Of a stretch of 64,000 bases of DNA, positions 8,227-16,652 are shown piece by piece. How positions within the stretch are numbered: position 1 is the stretch's first letter; the number at the start of each line of letters is the position of its first letter. A program made the translations under genes and the position numbers. The DNA comes from JBBSAT01 sp044223665 (GTDB lineage: Bacteria; Myxococcota_A; Polyangia; Polyangiales; Sandaracinaceae). The stretch lies in assembly GCA_044223665.1 (NCBI GenBank), contig JBGALT010000002.1, positions 1-64,000 on the forward strand, read 5' to 3'. A model generated the notes under the pieces. The model made no database searches, was not told the origin of the DNA, and worked only from the letters and a program-made list of their open reading frames with translations.

Positions 8227-9432
8227 ATGACGAACACGCACCGGCTGGGGTTGTGCGCGCTGCTTCTCGTTGGCTTCGGAGCGCCGCTCGCAGGCTGCGA
8301 GTGTGCCTCGCCGAATCCCGGCAACGACATCTGCTCGTTGCCCTCGCCGCCCGCGGGCTGCGGGATGATGTGCTCGGCGACGATCGCCTGTCAGCCGGGG
8401 ACGCACTGCACCTCGGGTCGTTGCACCGCGGAGTGCAGCGCCGATCATCCCTGCCCCAACGGCGCGCGTTGCTCGACGGACGGCACCTGCTTCGGCGGCA
8501 CGATGGACGGCGGCGGTCGCGACGGCGCCGTCACCCTCACCGACGCGAATGCCGACCGCACGTGCGCGTCGGTGTCGCTCGGCACGCAGCGCGCGACGCC
8601 GAACGTGATCGTCATCATCGACCAGTCGGGCTCGATGGACACCAACGACTTCCCGACCGGCTCGGGCACGAGCCGCTGGGACGCGCTCGAAGCCCTGCTG
8701 ATGGCCAACCCCGACGGCATCATCTTCTCGCTCCAGTCGTCGGTGCGCTGGGGCATGGCCTGGTACCACGGCGGCAACAACTGCCCGCAGAACCTCACGA
8801 CGGTCGACTGCGCGCTGAACAACTACGCCAACCTGAACACGACCTACATGGGCCTGACGCCCGGCAGCTTCACGCCGACCGGTGAGTCGATCGAGGAGCT
8901 GCTCACGCGCCTTCCCGCGGTGATCGACGACCCGTCGCAGCCGACGATCTTCATCCTCGCGACCGACGGCGATCCGAACACGTGTGCCGACCGCAACGCG
9001 ATGACCGAGGGCCAGCAGCTCTCGGTGGACGCCGTCACGCATGCCTTCGGCATGGGCATCCGCACGTACGTGATCAGCATCAGCGACGACGCCGATCAGT
9101 CGCGCCTGCAGGCCGTCGCCAACGCCGGTAACGGCGGAGCGGCCGCGACCGTGTACCTCGCCAACGACACGACCCAGCTCGGCACGGCGCTCTCCACCAT
9201 CGTCGGCGGTGTCGTCAGCTGCAACCTGCAGCTCATGGGCACCATCGATCCCGCCCAGGCCTGCAGCGGCCACGTCCGCCTGAACGGGACCGAGCTCGTC
9301 TGTGGCGATCCCAACGGCTGGCACGCGATCGACGCGACGCACATCGCGCTCGACGGCACCGCCTGCGACATGCTGCTCGCGGGCGTCACGCCGCTCGAGG
9401 CGACGTTCCCCTGCGGAGTCGTCATCCAGTGA
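8227..9432 (+). CDS. VWA-domain lipoprotein
   Basis: Predicted surface or periplasmic lipoprotein of 401 residues (LAGC, Cys24). Residues 30-95 are Cys-rich, in a C.SG.C..C pattern like small EGF/TIL-type modules. Residues about 125-330 form a von Willebrand factor A domain with a complete-looking MIDAS: DQSGS at 132-136, a TGES segment and an ATDGDP segment. Such domains bind protein ligands through a metal ion. A short Cys-containing C-terminal module follows. The ATG at 8227 was selected because it begins a typical lipoprotein signal; the upstream open frame overlaps the previous gene. A role in adhesion or substrate capture is plausible but not shown by context. Confidence 0.8.
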   Translation: MTNTHRLGLCALLLVGFGAPLAGCECASPNPGNDICSLPSPPAGCGMMCSATIACQPGTHCTSGRCTAECSADHPCPNGARCSTDGTCFGGTMDGGGRDGAVTLTDANADRTCASVSLGTQRATPNVIVIIDQSGSMDTNDFPTGSGTSRWDALEALLMANPDGIIFSLQSSVRWGMAWYHGGNNCPQNLTTVDCALNNYANLNTTYMGLTPGSFTPTGESIEELLTRLPAVIDDPSQPTIFILATDGDPNTCADRNAMTEGQQLSVDAVTHAFGMGIRTYVISISDDADQSRLQAVANAGNGGAAATVYLANDTTQLGTALSTIVGGVVSCNLQLMGTIDPAQACSGHVRLNGTELVCGDPNGWHAIDATHIALDGTACDMLLAGVTPLEATFPCGVVIQ

Positions 9433-9463
9433 AGGCCCACCTCGCGAGACCTGCGCTGGTCGC

Positions 9464-11731
9464 TCAGCGCGATCGCAGGTAGCGGATCCGGGCGAGCCAG
9501 TCGTCGGCCTCCACGCGCGCGCCCTCGTCGCCGCTGGCGAGGATGGCGCGGAACACGCGCTCGGCGCCGTCGTAGTCGCCGGTGCGCGTGCGGATGACGC
9601 CGTCGAGCCGGCGCGCCTCGCGCTGGATGCGCTCGCCGGGAAGGCCAGCGGCGATCGCGCGCGTCAGGCGTGGCCCCGCGAGGTCGTAGCGCTGGCGGAA
9701 GAGCATCTGCCGCGCGACGAGGTAGTCGGCGAGGCCGTCGCCGCCGAGCTCTCCCAGGCGCGTGAGCGCCTCCACGGTGGTGGCGCCGTCGTGCGTCTGG
9801 CGCCCGCTCGGCACCAGCACCTCGCGGAGCGGCTCCACCACGCTCGGTCCGCGCTGGATCGCCAGGAGCTTCACCTCGAGCTGCCGCGCCTGATCGTCCG
9901 AGAGCGGCTGGCCCACGCCGGCCTCGTAGAGCGTGCGCGCCTCGGCGAGCTCGCCGCGCGCGAGCAGCGCGTCGGCCAGCTCGGTGCGCGCGCTCGTGAG
10001 CAGCGCCGCCGGCACCTCGTCGTCGGCCTCGAGCCCGTGCAGGGCCTGGCGTGCCTCGTCGAGCCGGCCCGTGCGCGCGAGCGCGCCGACGCGATGCGGG
10101 ACGATGTTCAGGTAGCCGGGATCGATCGCGAGGATTCCGTCGCAGGCCGTGAGCGCGCCGGTGTCGTCGCCCGACTCTTCGTCGCTCTCGAGCGAGCCCT
10201 CGAGCGCGGCGATGGTGTGCGGACAGACCTGGGTGAAGATGGCCGAGCGTGCGAAGCGCAGGCGCGCGAGCGGAACGGCCTGCGGCGGCAGCGGCACCGT
10301 GCGCAGGAACGCCCGCCAGTCCGCCTCGGCCGAGGCGAGCGGCTCGCCGAGCGCTTCTTCGTAGCTTCCCGTCCGATAGAGCACGCGCAGCGCATGGCTG
10401 CCGCGCGTGTCGAGCACCCATCGCAGGAACGACCCGTTCGCGGTGTAGGCGCGCCCGGCGGGCTGGAGCAGGAAGCCGAGGCCCGATGCGTCCTCGAGCG
10501 GCGGCGCGCGATCGATGGCGCTCATCGCCGCCGCCCACTGGTGCGGCGTGAGGCCCTCGCGGCTGTCCCACGCGACGGCGACGGCCACGCCCTCGATGAT
10601 CCCGGGCGAAGGGAAGAGGCCTCCGAGCCCGCCCGAGACGCGGAAGGGCCCGGTGCCGGTCGCCGCCGCCACCACGTGCACGATCTCGTGGAAGAGCACC
10701 GGGTGCGGATCGAGCCCGAGCTGCAGGTACACCTCGTCGCGCCAGGGCTTGGCGATGTAGGTGCCCGAGGCGCCCATCAGCTCGCGCTTCTCGCTCGCGC
10801 TGCGGAAGAAGAACGCGGTGATGCGGCCGGGATGCGTGACGCCGAGCACCTCCTCGGCGCGCGTGACGCGGAAGTCGCACTCGTCGCGGAGCACCTCGGC
10901 TTGCTGGCGCGGCAGCTCGCGCGGGACGACCACGTCGCAGCGCGCTCCCTCGAGCGTGGTCCCGAGCGCCTCGCGGATCGACGCCGCCGTGCTGCGGTGC
11001 CCGAGCTCGGGCCCGTACACCTCGCCGATCGCGCCCACGAGCGCGAGCCCGACGACGATCGGCAGCGTCGCCGGATGCGCGCGGAGCGCCTTCGCGCTCG
11101 GGGCGCGGAAGTCCTGCAGCGCGATCAGCACCGTCGCGCCCGCGGCCAGCCACGCCGCCGTGAGCGCGCGGAACGAGACGTACGTCGAGGTGATCTCGAT
11201 GTCGGGATCGTAGAGCGAGCCGGGGAAGTACCCGACGAAGTGCGAGTACGCGAAGATCGCGGGCGTCGTGTAGAAGCGAGCGAGCCCGAGGAGCGCGACG
11301 CCGACCGGCACGAAGATCGCGGCCGCGGTGACCACGCGGGGTCGGCCGCTCACGGTGCCGACGAGCGCGCCGGCGATCGCCGCGAGGTAGCTCCCCATCA
11401 CGGGCCCGAGGCCGAAGAACGCCAGACCCTCGAGCGGGGCGCACCATCGTGCGCGGATCGCGCCGAGCGAGAGCCCGACGAGCGGCACCGCCAGCACCAG
11501 CGTCGTCGCCTCGATCGCGTGCCGCGCCGACAGGCCGATCGTCCGCTCGCCACGCTGGATCATCCAGCGTGCGCTCATCCCGGCGATGCACGGCGGCAAG
11601 ACGAGCCCGAGCACGAGCGCGCTCTCGACGCCGTGCACGGCGGAGAGCGGCGAGATCCAACAGAGGAGTGTCGCCACCGTCGCGATGCCGAGCACCACCT
11701 GGACCGAGCGCTGCGCGAGGAGCCGCTTCAT
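9464..11731 (-). CDS. Membrane protein with HExxH site and TPR-like tail
   Basis: Protein of 755 residues. The first 210 residues contain about six hydrophobic, probably membrane-spanning segments. A soluble region follows with FHEIVHVV, where His348, Glu349 and His352 form an HExxH zinc site. An EGVAVA segment at 380-385 supplies the third Glu ligand, as in gluzincin peptidases of the MA-like type. The C-terminal about 300 residues are helical, Ala/Leu-rich and resemble TPR repeats. The likely role is a membrane-bound zinc peptidase with a protein-interaction tail; no substrate can be inferred. It is convergent with the VWA gene and lies 4 bp beyond the PIN toxin stop on the same strand. Confidence 0.7.
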   Translation of the reverse strand: MKRLLAQRSVQVVLGIATVATLLCWISPLSAVHGVESALVLGLVLPPCIAGMSARWMIQRGERTIGLSARHAIEATTLVLAVPLVGLSLGAIRARWCAPLEGLAFFGLGPVMGSYLAAIAGALVGTVSGRPRVVTAAAIFVPVGVALLGLARFYTTPAIFAYSHFVGYFPGSLYDPDIEITSTYVSFRALTAAWLAAGATVLIALQDFRAPSAKALRAHPATLPIVVGLALVGAIGEVYGPELGHRSTAASIREALGTTLEGARCDVVVPRELPRQQAEVLRDECDFRVTRAEEVLGVTHPGRITAFFFRSASEKRELMGASGTYIAKPWRDEVYLQLGLDPHPVLFHEIVHVVAAATGTGPFRVSGGLGGLFPSPGIIEGVAVAVAWDSREGLTPHQWAAAMSAIDRAPPLEDASGLGFLLQPAGRAYTANGSFLRWVLDTRGSHALRVLYRTGSYEEALGEPLASAEADWRAFLRTVPLPPQAVPLARLRFARSAIFTQVCPHTIAALEGSLESDEESGDDTGALTACDGILAIDPGYLNIVPHRVGALARTGRLDEARQALHGLEADDEVPAALLTSARTELADALLARGELAEARTLYEAGVGQPLSDDQARQLEVKLLAIQRGPSVVEPLREVLVPSGRQTHDGATTVEALTRLGELGGDGLADYLVARQMLFRQRYDLAGPRLTRAIAAGLPGERIQREARRLDGVIRTRTGDYDGAERVFRAILASGDEGARVEADDWLARIRYLRSR

Positions 11732-11735
11732 CGCG

Positions 11736-12140
11736 TCACAGAAGGGTCCGAAAACCGGCCTGCGCGAACCCGCGATCCGTCGTGGCGACGTCGCGGATCC
11801 GACGATCGCGCATGAGCTCCATGCTGGCGCAGTCGGTCAGGCTCCAGGTCTTGTCGGGATGGGCCCGGTACAGCGCTTCGGCCCGCGCCACGGTCGCGCT
11901 CGACCATGCCTCGATCTCCCAACCCTCCGCGCCGCGTAGTGCGTAGATCCAATCGATGCTGGCAGCACGGAGCGGGCCTCGCGCGAAGTAGTTGCCGAGC
12001 TCGACCAGGACGCCGTCGCTCGTGACGAGGGGCCGCGCTTGCCGAGCGAGCTCTCGCGTGAGCTCGACGGCGCGGTCGTGCAGTCGGTCGCGCCGGTCGA
12101 GCAAAGCGACGAAGTGTGCCGTATCAACGAAGACGGTCAT
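11736..12140 (-). CDS. PIN-domain ribonuclease toxin (VapC-like)
   Basis: Protein of 134 residues with the four acidic residues of a PIN nuclease: Asp6 (VFVDT), Glu47 (LVELGN), Asp103 (SLTDCAS) and Asp122 (ATTDRGF). The spacing and length match VapC-family toxins, which cleave tRNA or rRNA using Mg2+. The gene starts 17 bp before the end of the upstream open frame, the usual overlapping antitoxin-toxin order. No residues appear to be missing, so it is probably active. The target is unknown. Confidence 0.85.
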   Translation of the reverse strand: MTVFVDTAHFVALLDRRDRLHDRAVELTRELARQARPLVTSDGVLVELGNYFARGPLRAASIDWIYALRGAEGWEIEAWSSATVARAEALYRAHPDKTWSLTDCASMELMRDRRIRDVATTDRGFAQAGFRTLL

Positions 12141-12561
12141 CGTCGAGCTCGCTCGCGAGGACGTCGTCCAGATCCGTGGAGCCGCTCTCCCGCCAGCCGT
12201 CGCCCGGCAGCGCTTCCACGAGCGAGAGCAGCAGCTCGGCGCCCTTCGGGCCGGCGCTACGAGCGCGCGGCGTCCCTGCGTAGATCTCGTGGATCTTCAC
12301 CTCGACGTCGTCGCCCGGCGCGATCGCCGTCACGTCCGACGGGATCGCGAACTCGTTGTCGAACGTCAACTTGAAGTAGTGATGGTTCCAGCGTCCCGCG
12401 CCCCCACGCCGGATGGACACGAGGATCAGGTCGTTCTCTTCGCGTCGCTCGAGCCCGAGCTCGCGCTGCACCTCGGCGGGGATGGAGAGCAGGCGGTTCT
12501 TCGTCTGGTGCATGCGCGAGGTGAATCGCGCCAGCGTGCTCGCGAGATGGGGGTGGGCCAT
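12124..12561 (-). CDS. Putative antitoxin, AbrB-like N-terminus
   Basis: Protein of 145 residues encoded immediately upstream of, and overlapping, the PIN toxin, so it takes the antitoxin position. Residues about 20-55 (KNRLLSIPAEVQRELGL, then a hydrophobic strand) resemble the swapped-hairpin AbrB/SpoVT DNA-binding fold used by VapB-type antitoxins. It is longer than most VapB proteins (70-90 residues). The acidic C-terminus (STDLDDVLASELDDDR) could be the toxin-binding segment. Autoregulation of the pair is expected from the family, but no operator was identified. The AbrB assignment is moderate; the partner role rests mainly on context. Confidence 0.6.
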   Translation of the reverse strand: MAHPHLASTLARFTSRMHQTKNRLLSIPAEVQRELGLERREENDLILVSIRRGGAGRWNHHYFKLTFDNEFAIPSDVTAIAPGDDVEVKIHEIYAGTPRARSAGPKGAELLLSLVEALPGDGWRESGSTDLDDVLASELDDDRLR

Positions 12562-12890
12562 GGCTGGACTCTAGAATCCGGCCATAACTTGTCAAGTCGC
12601 GCACGTGACTGGAAGATCCGGATCCATCGGCTCGCCCGCTCCGGCCCCTAAGGGCCGCTCCGAAACGAGTGGATCGGTTGCGGTCGCGTGGACGGGCGTG
12701 CTCGCGGCTTTCGTCCTCGCTGCTCGCTGCGGCGTAACAGGGGTACGCCTCGCTGCGCGCTCCGGGCGCGCACGCGATCGCGCTCCGTCGACGCGCCCGG
12801 TCTCGAGCCACTTGTTTCTGCGCGGGCCCGAACCGTCCGCGGGCTGCGCCCGCCCCCGTCCGGGGCCTCCGGAGCGAGCACTCTGGCTGA
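12562..12890. other. Gene-less 329 bp interval
   Basis: This lies between the 5' end of the antitoxin gene and the 3' end of lon. I see no credible coding frame, tRNA or insertion-sequence end. The last 30 bp contain a 17-bp string (12863-12879) that recurs exactly at 40226-40242. The A/T-richer stretch at about 12570-12600 is the best place for the antitoxin promoter, but no clear -35/-10 pair is visible. Confidence 0.5.
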
Positions 12891-15290
12891 TCAGGACGGC
12901 GGCGCCGCTTGCGCGGGCGGCGGCGGCGGCACCGACGTGCGCCCGCCGGGCCCCGACTCCAGATCGAGCACGAGCGGGAGCACCTCGTCGATCCGACTCA
13001 CGAGCTGGATGTCGAGATCCTTCTTGATGAGGTCGGGCACCTCGTCGAGGTCGGGCTCGTTGCGCTTGGGCAGCACGATGCGCTTGAGCCCGGCGCGGTG
13101 CGCGGCGAGGCACTTCTCCTTGATGCCCGTCACCGGGAGCACGTGTCCGCGCAGCGTGATCTCGCCCGTCATCGCCACGTCGGGTCGCACGCGCAGCTTG
13201 GTGAGCATCGAGGCGAGCGAGACGAAGATCGGAATGCCCGCCGAGGGCCCGTCGCGCCCGATCATGCCGCCCGGCACGTGGACGTGGATGTCCATCTTCG
13301 AGGTGAAGTCGCGCGGCAGGCCGAGCGCCTCGGTGTGCGCTCGGATGTAGGTGAACGCGGCGGCGACCGACTCCTTCATCACGTCGCCGACCTTGCCCGT
13401 CAGGTGCATCTGGCCGCTGCCGGGCATCTGCTGGGCCTCGATGAACATCAGCTCTCCGCCGGCGGGCGTCCACGCCAGGCCGGCCGCGACGCCGGGATGG
13501 CCGAGCTTCTCGGCCTGCGTGCGGTCGAAGCGCGCCGGGCCGAGCACCTTCTCGACGTACGCCGGGTCGGCGAGCTGGCGCACGTCCTCACCCTCGGCGA
13601 GGCGCACCGCCACGGCACGGCAGACGGCGGCGATCTTCTGCTCGAGGTTGCGCACGCCCGCCTCGCGCGTGTAGCTGTCGACGAGGAAGTCCACCGCCTC
13701 GTCGGTGAAGTCGAGGCGTCCCGGCGACAGGCCGTGCTCGCTGAGCTGGCGCGGCACGAGGAAGCCCTTGGCGATGGCGAGCTTCTCGTCGCGCGTGTAT
13801 CCGGCCAGGTCGATGATCTCCATGCGGTCCAGGAGCGGCCGCGGGATCGTGTCCTTGCGGTTGGCCGTCGCGATGAAGAGCACCTGGGAGAGATCGAGCG
13901 CGACCTCGAGGTAGTGGTCCGTGAAGGTCGCGTTCTGCTCGGGATCGAGCACCTCGAGCAGCGCGGCGCTCGGGTCTCCGCGGCCGTCGGAGGCGAGCTT
14001 GTCGATCTCGTCGAGCAGCATCACCGGGTTGCGCGAGCCGGCGTTCTTCATCCCGGCCACGAAGCGGCCGGGGTACGCCCCCACGTACGTGCGACGGTGG
14101 CCGCGCACCTCGGCCTCGTCCTGCACGCCGCCCAGCGCGACGCGCACGAAGTTGCGCCCGGTCGCGCGTGCGATGGACTTCGCGAGCGAGGTCTTGCCGA
14201 CACCGGGCGGGCCCACGAAGCACAGGATCGGGCCCTTGATGTCGCTCTTGAGGCGGCGGACGGCGATGTACTCGACGATGCGGCGCTTGATCTTCTCCAG
14301 GCCGTGGTGGTCCTCGTCGAGCACGCGCTTGGCCTCGCCGACGTCGAGGCGATCGGCGGTGGTCTTGCCCCACGGCAGATCGGCGAGCCACTCCACGTAG
14401 TTCCGGCAGACCTGGTACTCGGCGCCGTTCGGGCTCATCGAGCGCATCCGCACGAGCTGCTTGCGCGCCTGCTTCTCGGCCTCCGAGGGCATCTCGGCGC
14501 GCGCGATCCGCTCGCGCAGGAGCTCGATCTCGTCGTCGTCCTCGGCCTCGCCGAGCTCCTTCTTGATCGTCTTCATCTGCTGGCGCAGCAGGATCTCGCG
14601 CTGCGAGCGCGACATCTCCTCCTGCACCATCGTGGAGATCTCCTTCTTGACCTTGTGCACCTGGGCCTGACGGCCGACGAGATCGAGGACCCGGCGCAGC
14701 CGGTCGCGCACGTCCACGATGGCCAGGACTTGCTGCTTCTGGAGCGTCGGGACCGGCAGGTTCGCCGCGACGTGGTCGGCCAGCGCGCCCGCGTCGTGCA
14801 CGTTGTCGAGACCGGCCGCCTGATCGCGCGGAAGGGTCGGGAGCAGCTCGAACAGGCGACGCGCCTGGGTGCGGAGCGAGGCTCCGAGCGCGTCGATCTC
14901 CACGTCTCGCACCGGCAGCTCGGCGATCCGCTCGACCCGGGCGCGCATGTAGGGCTGGCGCCCGACGGGCTCGAGGATCTTCATCCGAGCGATGCCCTGG
15001 AGCACCACCGAGTAGTTGCCGGAGCTGAGGCGGATCACCTTCAGCACCCGGGCGACCGTGCCGAGGTCGTAGACCTCCGCGAACTCCGGATCCTCGACCT
15101 CCGACTCGCGCTGGGCGACCACGCCGATGGTCGGCCGGTCGCGGCCGAACGACTCCTCGATGAGCCGCACCGACCGCGCGCGCCCGACGTTCACCGGCAC
15201 GATGGCGGTCGGGAAGAGCACCGAGTTGCGGAGCGGCAGGATCGGAAGGAGCTCGGGCCCCTCCGGCGGCGGAATCGACGGGCTCGTCAC
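12891..15290 (-). CDS. lon: ATP-dependent Lon protease
   Basis: Full-length Lon of 799 residues starting at GTG 15290, with a GAGAAGAGG-type ribosome binding site just upstream. An N-terminal LON substrate-binding domain (PILPLRNSVLFP...) is followed by a coiled-coil and then an AAA+ module with GPPGVGKTS (Walker A) and MLLDEIDKL (Walker B). The C-terminal Ser/Lys protease domain has the nucleophile Ser683 in GRDGPSAG and the Lys of GIKEK near residue 724. Lon degrades damaged and regulatory proteins in the cytoplasm. The C-terminal tail is Pro/Gly-rich. Myxobacteria often carry two lon genes (lonV and lonD); which one this is cannot be decided here. Confidence 0.97.
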   Translation of the reverse strand: MTSPSIPPPEGPELLPILPLRNSVLFPTAIVPVNVGRARSVRLIEESFGRDRPTIGVVAQRESEVEDPEFAEVYDLGTVARVLKVIRLSSGNYSVVLQGIARMKILEPVGRQPYMRARVERIAELPVRDVEIDALGASLRTQARRLFELLPTLPRDQAAGLDNVHDAGALADHVAANLPVPTLQKQQVLAIVDVRDRLRRVLDLVGRQAQVHKVKKEISTMVQEEMSRSQREILLRQQMKTIKKELGEAEDDDEIELLRERIARAEMPSEAEKQARKQLVRMRSMSPNGAEYQVCRNYVEWLADLPWGKTTADRLDVGEAKRVLDEDHHGLEKIKRRIVEYIAVRRLKSDIKGPILCFVGPPGVGKTSLAKSIARATGRNFVRVALGGVQDEAEVRGHRRTYVGAYPGRFVAGMKNAGSRNPVMLLDEIDKLASDGRGDPSAALLEVLDPEQNATFTDHYLEVALDLSQVLFIATANRKDTIPRPLLDRMEIIDLAGYTRDEKLAIAKGFLVPRQLSEHGLSPGRLDFTDEAVDFLVDSYTREAGVRNLEQKIAAVCRAVAVRLAEGEDVRQLADPAYVEKVLGPARFDRTQAEKLGHPGVAAGLAWTPAGGELMFIEAQQMPGSGQMHLTGKVGDVMKESVAAAFTYIRAHTEALGLPRDFTSKMDIHVHVPGGMIGRDGPSAGIPIFVSLASMLTKLRVRPDVAMTGEITLRGHVLPVTGIKEKCLAAHRAGLKRIVLPKRNEPDLDEVPDLIKKDLDIQLVSRIDEVLPLVLDLESGPGGRTSVPPPPPAQAAPPS

Positions 15291-15555
15291 GCCTCTTCTC
15301 TACCACGCGGCCGTGGAACGCGTCCCACGGCGGCCGGCGAAAACACCCGGAAGAACGTGCGGCGGCGCCCGGCTCGCGGGGTGCAGCGGAGGGGTCGGGC
15401 CGACGCGATTTCGGGGTTGGCACCCGGCCGACACGTTGATAGAAACTGGACCGCCTCGGCCGCCTGTAGGACGCTTGCTTACATCCCCGTACCTTACGCG
15501 CGCACCTTCAAGCTCCAGCCGTTTCCGGGCGCTGCCCGGCCGAGGTGATGAAGCC

Positions 15556-15771
15556 GTGAACACGACGAAGAAGAGCCTCTCGACCATGATCGGTGTCGCC
15601 CTGCTCGGCCTCGCGCTCGCAGGCTGCAACGGCGCCTTCGTCGGTAACTTCTTCGTGCTCTTCGTCTCGGCGGGGATCTTCTTCGGCACGCTGAACCTGA
15701 ATCGGTTCTCGCAGAGCGGGACGCCCCGCATGCCGCAGCGCGACCGCTCGGCGACCGAATCGACGCAGTGA
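15556..15771 (+). CDS. Small lipoprotein, 71 residues
   Basis: Short gene starting at GTG 15556 after a GAGGTGATG ribosome-binding region. The product begins MNTTKKSLS and carries a hydrophobic signal ending in the lipobox LAGC. It then continues with another hydrophobic stretch (FFVLFVSAGIFFGTL) and a short polar tail. It would be a tiny membrane-attached lipoprotein. No family is recognised. The lon promoter lies within the upstream 265 bp, shared divergently. The gene ends just before a block of short tandem repeats that separates it from the convergent gene. Confidence 0.55.
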   Translation: MNTTKKSLSTMIGVALLGLALAGCNGAFVGNFFVLFVSAGIFFGTLNLNRFSQSGTPRMPQRDRSATESTQ

Positions 15772-15779
15772 GGTCCTGA

Positions 15780-15841
15780 GGGGACCCTTCCGTCGGGGTC
15801 CCTTCCATCGGGGGACCCTTCCCATCGGGGACCCTTCAGTC
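15780..15841. repeat. Four short tandem repeats, possible bidirectional terminator
   Basis: Four copies of a 15-17 bp unit based on GGGGACCCTTCCATC lie at 15780, 15795, 15810 and 15827. The second copy has GGTCCC instead of GGACCC, so GGGACC in copy one can pair with GGTCCC in copy two to form a hairpin. The block lies exactly between two convergent genes, and its last unit overlaps the stop codon of the minus-strand gene. A transcription-termination role is inferred. Confidence 0.55.
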
Positions 15842-16621
15842 GGGCTTCGCGGCCTTCGCGCGCTTCTCGCGGCGCTCGGCGACGAGCTCGTCGACGAGCG
15901 GCTCGAGCAGATCCTCGTTCGGCACCTCCGCCGAGCGGACCGTGATCCACGCCTCGCGCTCGCCCGGCACGTAGACCGAGAGCATCCCGCCGAGCACTTG
16001 CACCGAGCCCACCCGTGCGATCGGGAGCGAGCCGAGCCGCCCGTGCTCGAGAGCGCGGCGGGTCAGCGCGAGAGGACCGAACGGAACGGGCTTCTTCTCG
16101 TCGAGCAGTGCACGCGCGTGCTCGAGCCTCGCCTCGCGCGTGCGCGACCGAACGTCGACCATCAGCCCGTCGACGTCGTCGAAGCCATGCGTGATCTTCA
16201 GCTCCGTGCCGTCGCGCATCGTGACGCGATGATCGTGGTGCACCGGGCCGGCGACGCCGTTGCGTACGTTCTGGACGATGCTGCTGCGGATCGAGGCGAT
16301 CTCGCTCCACGGGACGCTCGTCTCGGCGCCCGCCCAGCGATGCCAGAGCCCTCGCTCGCACACGAGAACGCCGTTGCCGCGCAGGCGGTAGGCGCTCACC
16401 AGCATGCCGATGCCGATCGCGGGCGCCACGATCACGAGGATTGCGAGCCCGACGTAGCTCATCGGCGTCCAGTCCGACGCGTCACCGCGGGGCAGCGCCA
16501 GCAAGGTCAGGGGCAGCGCCGTGAAACCCGCTCCGATCAGCAGGAGCGAGCTCGACGCGTTCCACGGGTGCGCGCGGACGACCTCGCCGAGCGCGCCCTC
16601 GGAGCTGCGGTAAGGGGCCAC
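15836..16621 (-). CDS. Membrane protein with PH-like domain
   Basis: Protein of 261 residues. Two hydrophobic segments (about 25-45 and 55-80) are followed by a soluble domain. The part RLRGNGVLVCERGLWHRWAG...VPWSEIASI looks like the bacterial PH-like fold in which a strand pair leads into W.EI. The C-terminal tail is rich in Lys, Arg and Ala. Similar architectures are annotated as DUF6585-type proteins of unknown function. No enzyme motif is visible. It is divergent from the RelA/SpoT-like gene, with about 30 bp between the starts. Confidence 0.6.
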   Translation of the reverse strand: MAPYRSSEGALGEVVRAHPWNASSSLLLIGAGFTALPLTLLALPRGDASDWTPMSYVGLAILVIVAPAIGIGMLVSAYRLRGNGVLVCERGLWHRWAGAETSVPWSEIASIRSSIVQNVRNGVAGPVHHDHRVTMRDGTELKITHGFDDVDGLMVDVRSRTREARLEHARALLDEKKPVPFGPLALTRRALEHGRLGSLPIARVGSVQVLGGMLSVYVPGEREAWITVRSAEVPNEDLLEPLVDELVAERREKRAKAAKPD

Positions 16622-16652
16622 GGACCCACTCTATCGCGCTACCATCCCGCGC

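Noticed and set aside
12562..12890. Possible tRNA or small RNA beside lon
   Set aside because: No acceptor stem, T-loop GTTCRA motif or cloverleaf could be drawn.
12909..15548. A plus-strand open frame opposite lon
   Set aside because: Lon is certain on the minus strand; the antisense protein is a compositional shadow.
15291..15555. Additional gene between lon and the small lipoprotein
   Set aside because: Open frames here only continue antisense to lon or lack a start with a ribosome binding site; the region is better seen as a divergent promoter.
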